Of a stretch of 64,000 nt of DNA, positions 1-12,033 are shown one piece after another (within the stretch, counting starts at the first letter, position 1; each line of letters starts with the position of its first letter). The notes below the pieces were generated by a model that saw only the letters and a list, made by a program, of their open reading frames with translations, did not search any database and was not told the origin of the DNA. The translations under genes were made by a program, and so were the position numbers. Source of the DNA: Blastomyces gilchristii SLH14081 (taxonomy: Eukaryota > Ascomycota > Eurotiomycetes > Onygenales > Ajellomycetaceae); the NCBI RefSeq assembly GCF_000003855.2, contig NW_003101682.1, forward strand, positions 4,658,744-4,722,743, given 5' to 3'.

Positions 1-2093
1 TATTCATTCTCAGGCTATATTTACAGCTGTGTATATATATTAATTATATTTAGTTATATGAATATAATAGCTCTCTTGAGACAATTGATCACATTCTCAA
101 TCAGAGATAAAGAGTAGTATCTCTTTATTATTTTAAAGTTTAGATCACAGTAATTTACATATAATCTGAGATCTTCATTATTCTTTTTCATGAATATTAC
201 ACAAGCTTTCACAGAAATCTATGAAGATCAGATAAAGCTATTCTTTATATTCTTCGTTATATAAGCTCACAGAGCTTCTGTCTTATGAGGAGAGAGCTTA
301 TAGATTAATTCTCAGAAGATGTTCTACTCTTCTACTAAATCTATTATTATATTCTTCTTATAATAAGATATAAAGCTCAGCTGTCTTAGCTGAACTGAAT
401 ATCTTTATAAGATCTCAGTATTTCTCTGATATCTGAAGCTCAGTTTTCATAACTGTGAAGTTCTCAGATATTTATAAAGTGATTATATAGATAAGCTTGT
501 CTTTTCTAATTAACTCTGTAATATTAACTGATTCTATCTTTATAAGTGAGTCTGCTAACACTGATGGAAAGTATAAACCTGACTCACAGACAGTTATATA
601 CAGATTATGTCTTTAAAGTTATATAAGTTTGAAGTATATATCATCTGTGATGTCTGTAATAATTACAGTTTTTATAAATCTTCTTCTAGTTTCAGAGAGA
701 ACTTATAATTTAAAGATAACTCTTATAAGTCTCTTAGTTCTCAGATCTGAGTTCTCAAACTCTGCTTATTATAAGAGCAGATTCTTAATTTATACTACTT
801 AACTTATTTACTTTATAAGCTTTAGAAACACTATAGAGATCTGAGATTCTAAGTTTATTAATACTTCTTATACTTACAGAGTACTAGTATTATAATACAG
901 TCTCTCTCTATAAGTATATTTTTTTATTAAGAGAGTAACAGATTCAGATATCAGTTTCAAGACTCTTAAGAAAACAGTTACTGACTCTATTCACAACTTC
1001 TCAAATTTCTATTTCAATTTATTAAAACAGTTTGTATAAAGATATTCTGAATTGAAATAGATAAGATAAAGACTCTTTTTCTTAATCTCTCTATTATATA
1101 CTTTATTCATAGAAACTTATAAAGCTCTGTTTCTCTAATTAATAGTCAGAAATGAATCTCTCTATATCTTATTATCTTTTCATAATAAATCTATACTCTG
1201 TTATTCTAACTCTTACAGAGTTAATCAGTGATTGACTTTCTATAAGTCTAAGACTCTCACAGTGATCTGAAAGTAATGAATCAGAGTTATCAGTTTCTTC
1301 AGAGTTAAGAACTTAGACTTTTATTTAATAAGCTTATTCTACATATTTTTATTCAGTTTCTTTATAAATATAATTATTCAGATTTTATTTCAGAGCTCTG
1401 TTTTTACAGATCTTAATTTATATCACAATTTTATAAAACACTATAAGTAGTTTTTATCAGATTTCGCATCTCTTTTTTTAATATTAATAACTACAGTTCA
1501 GATATTCTCTGTTTAACTTATAAAGTTTCTTAACTTATTTTCTAAAAACATTTTAAGAACTGATCAGTAAAATCTCTTATAATTATTCTTTAGATAATTT
1601 AGTTAGTTCTTGACTTCAGTGTAATAGAGATCTGTTATTATATAGATAGTAGCTTTTTCATCTTTCATATCACTCAGCTTAGCTTGTAAGTGAATTTCAA
1701 AGATAAACTTAGAAAAGCTTTTATAAAGTATATTTAATAAATAATCTTTAGTAGTTATAGCTTAAGAAAGTTTCTTTTTAGTTTATAGATATCTCTGAAG
1801 ATTATATTTAAAAACTCAGTTTAAGAAAGTTTACAGATAGTAAGTATTTCTTATAAAAAAATAGCTTAGTTTTATAAAAGATGCTTAAGAATATTCTTTA
1901 CTAAGATTGATTTATTTATAAGTTTAAAGAGTGTCTCTGTTATAAATATGAAGAATAATATGTTATAAATAATGAATAAGTTCTCTGAGACTTCTTTTAT
2001 AGAAGTTATTTATAATTCAGATAGCTGCTTCTGAGTATTTACAGTAGAGTTTATAGAGATTAAAGTATATAAGTTTCTAATTCTTTCAGTTAT
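1..2093 (-). pseudogene. GypB-1 gag to start of RT, degenerate
   Basis: Reading leftwards, the gag start corresponds to the MTERT start seen in GypB-3 and GypB-4, but here the ATG is ATA (codon at 2091-2093). The segment covers gag, the damaged CCHC knuckle, the protease region and the start of the RT up to just after the first catalytic-region motif, where the window begins. Many in-frame stops make it non-coding. The assignment rests on collinearity with GypB-3, whose RT and integrase motifs are recognisable. Confidence 0.75.
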
Positions 2094-2125
2094 AATAGAC
2101 AGTTGCTGACTGATAAAGCTTGAAA

Positions 2126-2382
2126 TGTAAGAATAAGTACTCACAGACAATTATTCAGATATTCACAGCTTGATATAATATATATTAATAGCTAATAGAA
2201 CTATTCATGATAGAAAGATAAATGTAGAGATTAAATATATAATGATATTCATAATATGTTATGAATACTAGTCACAAACTTCAGTCTATATAGTTGTCTG
2301 TAGTCAAAAGCCGCCAACTCTATTGATTACGCGAGAGATAGAAATAGAGATAAATAATCCGCGAGAAGCGGGATTTCTTACA
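2126..2382 (-). repeat. GypB-1 5' LTR (257 bp)
   Basis: On the minus strand it runs from TGTAAGAAATCCCGC to CACTTATTCTTACA. The GypB LTR recurs at 15751, 22749, 33969, 44723 and 60794, and split at 15568/23007. Some CpG is kept near its 5' end (ccgcgagaagcggg). Confidence 0.9.
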
Positions 2383-2889
2383 GAAACATTCACAGATATA
2401 TAAGATTAAGTTAACTGAATCTCTGAAAACACTTAGAGATCAGATGAGACTAGGTTTAATAAGCTGTTCACTGTAGTAGTCTGAGCAGGCGAAGGGAGAC
2501 AGTATAACACATAAGACAGAGTTATAAGAGTGAGAGCTACTGAATCTAGTCACCGAACACTGTATTATATAGAGATTATATAAGAGTAATAACTAGCAGA
2601 TCAAGAACAAGTCTAAGAAAAGAAAAGAGAATAACTTAAAGAGAGAATGAATTAATCACTGATCATAAGAATTGACTGTAAAAAAGATAAATATTATCAG
2701 ACACATCTCATTTCTTTTCATATATTACATGTTTTATCTATTTTCAACATCACATCATCTGTAAAATGTTAAAAATGAAATAAAATTTTACAACTTGAGA
2801 TCTGTAAGAGATTCAAGAGCTGCGAGTCACTCTTATAATAACACTGTACATGTCTCTGATTCTTCTATCACTCTGTGTATATCATTAAT
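2383..2889. other. Unassigned AT-rich sequence
   Basis: No coding frame, LTR end or tRNA-like block is recognisable. The stretch is CpG-poor like its surroundings, with a few residual CG sites near 2490 and 2555. It is the flank into which GypB-1 (right end) and MITE-1 (TSD at 2890) inserted, so it is probably an older decayed element. Confidence 0.4.
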
Positions 2890-2897
2890 ATCATTTA

Positions 2898-3403
2898 TAG
2901 ACTGGCTGCCGGAATCATGAATTTCACATTTGATTTCATTTGATCTGGTCTCATACATTTGTTGGCGTGAATCCCGCTGGGACTAAGCATCAAAAAAAAA
3001 TGCAAAGTGACTATTTATCAGATCTCAAAATGAGATCATGACTTAGAAAAAATAAGACAGTGATTTTATTTGATCTTATTTAGTTTCATTCCTGATATAA
3101 AGTGACTATTTTTAGACATTTTAAGGGTTTTTTTAGACTATTTTTAATTTTTTAAAAACTAACACTTTTTGATAACACTCAAATGAGATTTAAAGTCATT
3201 TAAAGCAATAAAATGAATGTAAATTGAGAAGTGAAAATCATAATCTCATTTGAAAAATGTGATAAGAGTAGACAGTAAGTCTCACTGAAATAGTATAAGA
3301 CTACTATCTAATCTTAAAACCATGTAATGAGATTAATTAAATTGGTAATGAGAGTATCAAATATTCTGGTCCTGGTTTCAGACACGGTCACACGGTCAGT
3401 CTA
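2898..3403 (+). mobile_element. MITE-1: non-autonomous hAT-type element (506 bp)
   Basis: The ends are TAGACTGGC... and ...GGTCAGTCTA, flanked by an 8-base TSD (atcattta at 2890-2897, gtcattta at 3404-3411, one G-to-A difference). Three simple copies in the window are each exactly 506 bases. It has no transposase. An 8-base TSD with short TIRs is the hAT signature. The interior is AT-rich with runs of T and A. Confidence 0.88.
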
Positions 3404-3411
3404 GTCATTTA

Positions 3412-5689
3412 TCACAAGATTAACTGAAATATTAATATAGAAATTTGTATACATTCATATAGAACAATTGAAGAGGAGTGTGAGACTCACAGAACTAGAA
3501 GTCAGAACAGAGAAGACAGATAACAGAAAGAATAAAGAAGATAAAGAAAAGAGTACAGATAGACTGAATAAATAATAACAGAAGTTACTCAGAGCTGAAT
3601 GCTTATAAATCAGTATATGCATAACTCTCTCTGCAGAAGAGGGAGAAAATAATGAGAGAAGCTTAATAGTAAGAGAGAGTAGTCTTAACAGTATTATTAT
3701 CTTTGAAAATTAAAATGATCTCTGACACTGAAGCAACTAAGAATCATTAATATATGAAAATATGAAAAACGGAACTGAAAACAGTTACTGAATGAATACT
3801 CATCTGGCTTAGAGTTGTATGTGTAATTACAACATGTATGAGACTTCTCAGAAAGAGAGAGAGAGATATAAGAGAATATAGAAAGCAGAATATATTATAT
3901 GAACAGCTCATTTTTATAATAAAATCTCAGACAAGGTATACAAGTCTCATACTCATAGATATAAAAGAGTAGAATATCTACATTTTCATTTCTGAAAAGA
4001 TGAATATCTTTTGCCTGTATTATGAAGTTAGATGATAAATATCAGAGAATAGGCTGATAAAGATCTATTATTCTGAAAGAATTTATCAGAGCAGATATAT
4101 ATACAATATTGAATTTAATAGTTGTAAAAAGATTCTTGATATCTGTAGACACTATGACTTTATGCATGATAAAACTCACAATTATTTTCTCTAGAAAAAT
4201 TAGTGTAAGAAAGAGAGAATGTAGAAGGAGAAACTTTCACTCTTAATACTGTTAAGAAAGAGAGTAATTTTCTGAGAGATAAACATGCAATTATCTTATT
4301 ATAAATACTTAAAATAAATATAATAATCAGCATCTGTGACTGAACTTCAGATAGTTATATTATATGCAGTTTTCATATAATTCATTATTCTAGAGATCAG
4401 TAAAAAGAGTGAGAGTGTATATACTGAGAAATGAGATTGACTGAGTCTATATAATATCTTCTTAAAACAAGAAGAGCTGAGAGTAGCAGCTAAAGCAGCA
4501 GAGACAGATGTGATAATAGCAGAAGCAGCAGAAGCAGAGGTAGAAGTAGTGAGAATGACAGAACCAGATACAGAGATAAGTGTAGAAGATTAAAAGAGAG
4601 TAATAGAGAAAGAAACAGTGATAGAAGAAGCAGAGAGAAATACAGAAGATCTAATTATATATAATACAGATAATTTCTTTATTATCATATTCTTTAAGTT
4701 CTCAATCAATAATTCAGTATTGAGATATTTGCTATCATTAGCAGACACAAATCTGACAACATGTGCAAATTCTATATAAATAAAAGCAAACAAATCAGTA
4801 TCTGCATTTATATAAAATTATGCTAGAAAATATAATCACAAGCCTGCTTAGAAATGAGTTAAGAGTATATAAAGAGATGAAGACAATGTGTTATTTATTA
4901 TAATATATTCTGATAATAAGTTAGAAAAACAAGTTCAGATCATGTTTTATAAAGTGTTTCATTTCCTGTTAATAAACTACTCAGTATGAGTATTACAATG
5001 ATGCTTGTTTTAAGAATGAGAAGTTATCATCATAAACATGTATAATGCAATAGATAAACAGATTGAAAAGTGTTAAATAAGAGAGAGAGAGAGCAGAAAT
5101 CTTGTATAAGATAATAGTATTCAATAGTAATAATGACAGTGATAATGATTAAAGAGTGAAAAAGAAAGTGAATAAGTAATATAATATAGTAAACGCTTCT
5201 TTATAAGAGTGTAAGCAGAATGCGGGTCAAATCAGAGATAGGCTGAATAATTACACGTAATAGTAGTGTACTAATCTGCATGAAGCTAGAGCTTATATTA
5301 TAATTACATAAGTGAGACTAAATCTGATGAGAGAGAATGTGATTATATTAACTGTTACAGATGTTATAGCTATTGACTGTGACAATCTCTCTAGATCACG
5401 TGATCAGTCACTATATTAAGCTCTTTGTAGATAGATCTATCAATACAATTTTAAACTATTTCATAGATTATAGTCTGAATGATATGTTTTTCTTTTTAAG
5501 AAATATTGTATCAATAGTTTATTAAGAATAGTTCATCTTTTTCAGAACAACTCTTACTTTTTAGTAGAGATATTTTATTTTCTCTGAATTTATCAGTTAG
5601 CAGATTTATATTCTTTTTAAAACAAAACACATTGTTTATTATGAAGAATGTCACTTATTTTCACATATTTAGAAGAAGCAGAATTATCT
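3412..5689. other. Unassigned, purine-skewed AT-rich sequence
   Basis: No LTR, RT or integrase motif is recognisable here. From about 3440 to 5180 the plus strand is rich in A and G (runs of aga, gaa, gag), unlike the more balanced gypsy remnants. A TGTTACAG at 5353 followed by a perfect 12-base palindrome GATCACGTGATC (5394-5405) could be the start of the 5' LTR of the copia element downstream, but no second copy of that LTR is in view. Confidence 0.4.
4480..4793 (-). pseudogene. Low-complexity coding remnant, unidentified
   Basis: On the minus strand a stop-free run of 67 codons starts at 4793 and continues after one stop into a Ser/Thr/Ala-rich tract (plus-strand agcagc/gcagaag repeats at 4485-4560). 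This looks like the linker of a decayed gag or pol protein, but I recognise no domain and cannot name the family. It could equally be chance in a purine-skewed stretch. Confidence 0.2.
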
Positions 5690-5699
5690 TAATATAAGT

Positions 5700-6075
5700 T
5701 ATTATTATTATTATTATTATTCTTTTATTATACTCATATGAAAGCGGAGCTTACAATGAGTTCTTGCATGATGTTAAATACAGGCTAAGTGTTAATTATA
5801 CAGGAGGAAATACAGATGTTGAGATCACATCAGAATAACAAGAATATAGAAAATACAAAGAAGTGACAATTAAATACATACAATAATAATTTTCCATTTC
5901 AGAAACATAGAGTGATTTTATTGCAGTGATTTATACACCTCTGTATTTATTAGAAACCTGAGGTGCTTGAGTTCTGGATTTAATATATCCCCTGCGGGTT
6001 TCGAACTCACATGCCTTGGTTTCCCTCACCAAGATGCTACCAGGTAGCCGCATTAACCATTCAGCCATCAGGGGT
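5700..6075 (-). mobile_element. SINE-1: tRNA-derived SINE
   Basis: The tRNA-like head is at the right end (reverse complement of GGTTCGAAACC-type box B near 6000, box A near 6050) and the (TTA)n tail at 5700-5722. The TSD is taatataagt (5690-5699) / taatgtaagt (6076-6085). The body matches SINE-2, -4 and -5 over its full length. It is moderately mutated: the head keeps CCCCTGCGGG, but the far end reads CAGGGGT for CCGGGGC. Confidence 0.9.
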
Positions 6076-6085
6076 TAATGTAAGT

Positions 6086-6978
6086 GATACATCTGTTACT
6101 TCAGAGTTCAGCTTAATACTCAGAGTCACGGATTCTACTAGATAACTCATTAATAGAATAATTACTCATTATAAAAAGAATTCTGAGTTGTAAGATAAGA
6201 GTGATATCAGTTTTCATCAGAGTGTGAAATTTAATGATAAGATAATAAAAGTACTTTAGAATAAAGAAAAGCAGTATTAACATTTATCTACAGATTCTAT
6301 TTCTTTCAACGTAATAAATTCTTCATCATTTCTCATCTCTGAAATATTTACTTTTAATAATGATGTGAATTAACCTATCTATTACACTGCAGATAATCTT
6401 ATAAATCTTATATAGATAATACTCTGCAATCAACTGACTGCAGCTGAAATTACATAATATCTTACTATATCTGTATCTATACAAAGCGTATAAGATACTA
6501 TTAGAGATGAGTTGTAAGAATATCAGAAGAAAGTTAAATATGCTTTAGACATTAAATCAGTAATCATATTTAACAGATCTGATTATAAAGTCTGATGTGT
6601 TAATATGTTAACTGATACAAAACTTAATAATAAAATCAACATTCTATTAAGAACTTAATAAGACTCTTTCTTTACACATTATATTGATTCTCAGATGTAA
6701 AAGATTCATTTCAAATCTGTATTTAGATGTATACTATTAAGTCTTGTTAATAATATTTACACTACTTTTAAGACCTTAGAATCTGATAATGCTGCAGCTC
6801 TATGAGATAAGATTAATATCAAATATATAACATCACTGACTGCAGAATGTGTTAACATCTTCAAGATATTAATGAGATTGCAGATCAAGAACAGTGATTA
6901 TCTTACTTTTCAGAGATGTTTTCACTATCTTATCATCTGTCATAAAGAGCTCTGTCAGAGCACTGGGATGTATATTAT
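6086..6978 (+). pseudogene. copia gag (N-terminal part)
   Basis: The clearest part, about 6785-6978, reads DNAAAL-stop-DKINIKY, then a helical stretch ending in QSTGMYI. This matches the UBN2/retrotrans-gag pattern of copia elements (ALWxxIxxxY followed by an S/T-G-x-I loop). Upstream sequence is too decayed for a secure start. The frame runs straight across the GypA-1 insertion into 12034. It is inactive because of TGA stops and the insertion. Confidence 0.6.
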
Positions 6979-7313
6979 TGTGGCGGGCTGCGCCCGATCA
7001 ATCATATAGACTATCTTATTACATTTCATAGATTTCTGCTGAAGCTCCGTTTCTCGGTCGCTGATCCTCGGCTGAAGAACTCATGAAATTCCTATTCTTC
7101 TGCCCCGAAGCTCCACCTCATACATGTATAAATATTCACTTCAATTGCTGATTCCTGGTTCTTCCGTCCTGAAGCTTCATTTCATACACCTATAAATATT
7201 CACTCTGATTCCTGATTCCTGCACTTTCTCTTTTTCTTCTTGTCTAACATTTTCCACTTTTGTTATATAAGATCTATATATTATACTGATCTATTCAGCG
7301 TAGGCCTCTTACA
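6979..7313 (+). repeat. GypA-1 5' LTR (335 bp)
   Basis: Starts TGTGGCGGGCTGCGCCC, ends GCGTAGGCCTCTTACA. A TATA-like stretch near 7264-7287 may be the promoter. It contains an internal tandem duplication of roughly 58 bases (two versions of a CTGAAGCTTC...TATAAATATTCACT block). Confidence 0.93.
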
Positions 7314-7490
7314 CTTGAAAAACATTCATCATCTTCTCATTAGAAATGATTACTTATTGAAAGAATATCTGAACACATAACAATATATAAGAAATAGAGA
7401 AATAAATAATCAGTTAAGCAGACACTGAGTTTCTAGATAGAAGCTTGCTTACCAGCCACTCTGGCCCTGTAACAAGACCTCACAACGAGA

Positions 7491-10400
7491 ATGTCAGTGA
7501 AAGACCTGAAAGTTCTGACAACTTAGATGTATCAGATATGCATATAATTACACTTCTTCTGATTTCACAGATATCACACATTTAATGAATGATATAGCTA
7601 TGTCTATCAATAATATGAAAGAACTCTTGAACATGAGTATAGACAGAGTGTCCCAGTAGCTCTGAGTAATGTTGAAATTACAACAGCAATAGATATCTCA
7701 TATGCATGTGACTCAACAACATTATTATGAAGAAATTTAATGATTATTTCAACTAGAAATCCCTGCACAGGTAATTTCAATATCAAGTGAATTCAATATG
7801 AATACAATACAAGTGCTGAAGAAATATATAGACATTTCTACATATTTTAATACTGCTGATCTCACTCTCTATTCATTATAGAGATTAAAAACACTCATGA
7901 AACTAAGTGTAGATGAAGATGTCATTAGTCTGTTAACTAATCACAATTAATATATTAATAGTTGATTAAGAGATTATGTAAAACAGAAGTTTCATTCATG
8001 AATGAACACATGTGAATCAGTGTTATATACATCTGATAATATTATTAAACATCTCAATATTCTGTTCAGAGACACTGCTATGTAGCAGAAGATATTAGAT
8101 TGATTACAGAGAACTCAACAGAGAAATACTTCTCTTATAATATTTATTCCTGACTTCAACATCAAGATTCTAGAAGCATAAGATCAATTCTGAGAGAATT
8201 AAATGAAGATTAGTATACTTAAGAAGACACTAACTTTTGAACTTCTACAAGCTCTTATAAGTGTAGATAAATACCAGACTTATGAAGGCTTCTGTATTCA
8301 TCTCTAAACATTGAATGACTGTCTCATCAAGCTCAAGAGTATACAGAACAGTGATAGAAGATATTACACTTCAGTCACTTGTACATCTGGGTCAAAGAAT
8401 AATAATAATAATGCAGATATCATACCTTGTGTAGACTTGAATATTTATACATCAACAACAGTCTCTGTTGCCTGAACAAGCTTCTGAGTCTCTGAGATTA
8501 CTCTCAAAGCAGTCACTGATCAATGTCAATGAGAAGTGTGCATTAATTGTAACTGATCAGAACACATTGCTTTCAACTGCTGATTAATCTATATTCCTTC
8601 TCATTCTAAGAAAGAATTGATATCAGTCCGTGTCAATCATGTCATATTGCAGAAGGATTCACATGATAACTATGAGAATGTATTAATAAAACAGGGAAAA
8701 GATTAGCTTCTGCTCAAACTTGCAAGCAGAAGCTTGAAAAGGTTGAATGTCAATAATTTAAAGAGAAAATGATAATGAATACAATTCTTGTATCTACTGT
8801 GATAGATAACATGTATGATATGAAAGCTATGATAGACAGTGATCTATGCTACTATGCAATGATTAAATCTTCAGTTGTGAGACACTGTAATCTTCAGTGT
8901 ATTCTCTTACTGAAACTCTGACTTCTCACAGAATTTAATGACTCAAAAGATATTTGTACTTATTATATGATGAAGTTAAACATAAATGTCAGAGAACATC
9001 AATGTGAAGATGCTTATATATATGAGGTCAATAATCTTGACTATAATCTTATACTAGAACTCATCTGACTATCTGAATAACACATCTTATTGAATACTTG
9101 AAACAGGAGTTCTATATTCTCTAATAATGATTGAATTCATGAAGAGAATATTCATGAGACTATAAATCTTACACAGATCTCTGTCAATACATATAAAATG
9201 CTTCAAAAGAGCTTCTGACAAAGTCACTGATAGTAGAATTATGTGATAATCTACTCTGCCAGTCTGATCAATATTAAAAAAGCTCTAGAAAAGTTATTCT
9301 GTGTTATAATAACAGATTCTTATACAAAACTCTCTTAACAATATTATAAATATCTAGATATCTTTCAATAAAACAACATTATAAATCTATCTCTCTTACA
9401 AGATTCAGGAGTGAATCACGGTATCAAGTTAGAAAAGAAGAATGATAAGAATTCTGAATCACTGTGAGACTCTCTTTATAATATATTCTGAAATGAACTT
9501 CTTCTTCAGAAGAAGACACTTAGTAATCTATTGAATAAGAGATTCATATATGTTAGTAACTCTTTTACTGCAGCTTCTATTCTCTTTGCAAAGAAATAAG
9601 ATAAAGAACTTCAATTCTGCGTGAACTACTGAGAACTGAATAGATTGATAAAGAAAGACTGTGATCTCTTATCTCTCATCATTATAAGACAGTTATTAAA
9701 GCTGATTTCTTCAGTTATATTACAGAACAAGGTATAGTATAATATAATAACGAAGATATCTTATAATCATATATCTTTATATCTAAGAAACTCAGTTCTG
9801 CTGTATGCAATTATGAGATCTATGATAAGAAACTTCTCATAATTATACACTGTCTAGAAGAATCAGACTCTGAACTCTGAAGTATCTCTAAATTTGAGAT
9901 AATCACAGATCATAAGAATCTCAAGTATTTCATAATCACTTATAGACTTACTGAATAACAGATGCAATGATCTGAGCTATTAAGCTATTTTTACTTCACT
10001 ATAGACTACCGCCTTGACAGTCAGAACTCAATGACAGATGCTCTGTTATAATAAGAGCAAGATATGCCTTCTCATGTGATAGACATCTGCTGAATGAATC
10101 AAGAGTATCAGCTCTTGAATCTGAAAATACTAGTCAATCATGATAAAATAACTCAGAACACTATATGCACTTCTCTGATTAGAACATCTTCTTCTTCTGT
10201 ACCTACACTGAATGAATTGTGACATACAACAGCTCAAACTGACAAACTTCTTCAAGTACTCCCTGAAGCAGTATGTCAAGAAGGATCTCAATTTCTCTCA
10301 GAACTATATATAAGAATTAACATCTCAGAATACTCAATCAATGATAATAACACTCTGTGATTCTGTGAATAATACTGAGTCTCTCAGTCTGAATTCTTAC

Positions 10401-11698
10401 ACATATAAATAATGTAAGAGATGCATGATTCATGTATGATTAATCATTCAGATTGTGAACAACTGTATTAAACAATCTTTTGAGAGTTCTACTGCTCTGA
10501 GATATTAAACAGTATCAGATATTTTATCTGAAACTGCAACTATTATTCTTCTGTTATCTTGTAAAAGAACTGTAGAAAAGATCTAATGAAATCACTTAAT
10601 ATTTCTGATAGAATCTGATAAGATATAGTAATTAACTTCACTGTTAATTTCTCTGGGAGCAAGAGTTATAAGAATATTCTGATTATCATTGACTGATTAA
10701 GTAAAGATGTAATATTGAAATCTTGTAATAAGATGAATACTGAACAAGTTACTGAAGCCTTCTTACAGAGTTCATTCTATCAGATGCATGACTCGCTGAG
10801 ATCTATAGTATTTAATCAGAGTCATCAATTCATAAGAACTCTCTGAATAAGAAGCTGTCAAGTTCTCAAGATTATACACTGTTTGTCAACTGTCTATCAC
10901 TCTGAAACTGATAATATATTAGAATAAATCATTCAGACTGTAAAGATCTATTTTTATAAGTTCTGTAATCATCTGCAAGATAATTGATATAATCCTCTTC
11001 TACATGCAGAGATAATCATCAATGATTAGAATGTTATTTCAACAGATATAAGCCTGTTCTTTCTTACACACAGTTATTACATGAAGGTGTTGAATCTTCT
11101 AGAGATCATATATTTCACACTGAACCTCTGCTGTCTGATTCCGATTGTTGATAATATAGTAATAAAGCTCTGAGATGTCTGTGACTAGACAGAAGCCTTC
11201 ATAACAAGTGTTAAACAAGATTAATAGAATCAAATCAATCTTCACTGAGACCATATCAAGCAATATAAGATAGAAGACCTGATGTGATTGAATATTAAGA
11301 ATATACAGATCACATGCTCATCGCATACACTAAATTACTATTGTATTAAATACAAAGTGATAGAAGTTCTAAGCAGTCATAACTATCATCTTAACATATC
11401 ATCAGAAATTTATGATGTCTTTTATATAACCTTGCCTCATCATGCTGTCATCAACTCATTTCCTTATTAACTGACTTTCAACTGACAGTCACCAGAAATC
11501 ATAGAAGAAGATAATAAACTTGAATGAGAGATAGAAGATATTCTCAATAAGAGACTCTGCAGCTTCAGCTGACAATACCTTGTGAAATGAATTATCTATG
11601 ATCATCTGATCCGTACTCTGAGCTCTGTATTATCTGAAACAGCAGCTCTTGATCAATAAGAACTACATGAAACCTCACTTCTGAAAAGAAGAAACTAA
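7491..11698 (+). pseudogene. GypA-1 gag-pol with chromodomain, RT core deleted
   Basis: A likely gag ATG is at 7491 (MSVKDL). A CCHC knuckle (C-x2-C-x4-H-x4-C) lies at 8539-8580 with one TGA inside. The protease has DSD where DSG is expected (about 8833). The N-terminal RT block (LFAKK, FCVNY) runs about 9570-9660; the deletion follows near 9682; RNase H resumes at about 9690 and ends in [12 protein letters not shown]. The integrase core spans about 10620-10940, with the first Asp changed to Asn (INFTVN) and the Glu present (SETDNILE). The integrase C-terminal module is at 11288-11470 and a chromodomain (QYLVK) at about 11490-11640. Most stops are TGA. It cannot make RT. Confidence 0.9.
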
Positions 11699-12033
11699 TG
11701 TGACGGGCTGCGCCTGATCCATTATATAGACTATCTCATTACATTTCATAGATTTCTGCTGAAGATCTGATTATCAGTCATCAATTCTCAGCTGAAGAAC
11801 TCACAGAATTTCTATTCTTTCACTCTGAAGCTCCACCTTGTACGCGTATAAATATTTACTTCAATCACTGATTTCTGATTCTTTCACTCTGAAGCTTCAT
11901 CTTGTACATGTATAAATATTCACTCTGATCACTGATTTCTGCACTTTCTCATTATCTCCTTCTCTAATGTTTTTTACTTTTGTTATATAAGACCTATATA
12001 TCATACCGATCTATTCGGCGTAGGCCTCTTACA
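11699..12033 (+). repeat. GypA-1 3' LTR (335 bp)
   Basis: Same length and internal duplication as the 5' LTR. It begins immediately after the pol stop codon (TAA at 11696-11698). Differences from the 5' LTR are mainly transitions. Confidence 0.93.

Larger units (their letters stand above)
1..2382 (-). mobile_element. GypB-1: Ty3/gypsy chromovirus, 5' part, cut by window start
   Basis: This is the left end of a minus-strand GypB element. It matches, as reverse complement, the 5' LTR and first 2.1 kb of the complete plus-strand GypB-3 copy (15751 to about 18133), including the leader and the gag start. The 5' LTR is at 2126-2382. The rest of the element and its second TSD lie outside the window. 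It is strongly CpG- and GG-depleted and contains many stops. Confidence 0.85.
6979..12033 (+). mobile_element. GypA-1: Ty3/gypsy chromovirus, internal RT deletion
   Basis: The two LTRs are of equal length (335 bases) with a TSD of attat (6974-6978) / attac (12034-12038), a C-to-T difference. The internal region is 4385 bases against 5028 in GypA-3. The missing 640 or so bases map to one deletion near 9682 that removes the RT catalytic centre. A polypurine tract precedes the 3' LTR (aaaagaagaaac). Confidence 0.95.

Noticed and set aside
5700..5722. Microsatellite (TTA)n as an independent feature (also 36110, 48905, 51144, 54870, 63943)
   Set aside because: Each run is the 3' tail of a SINE or LINE bounded by a TSD.
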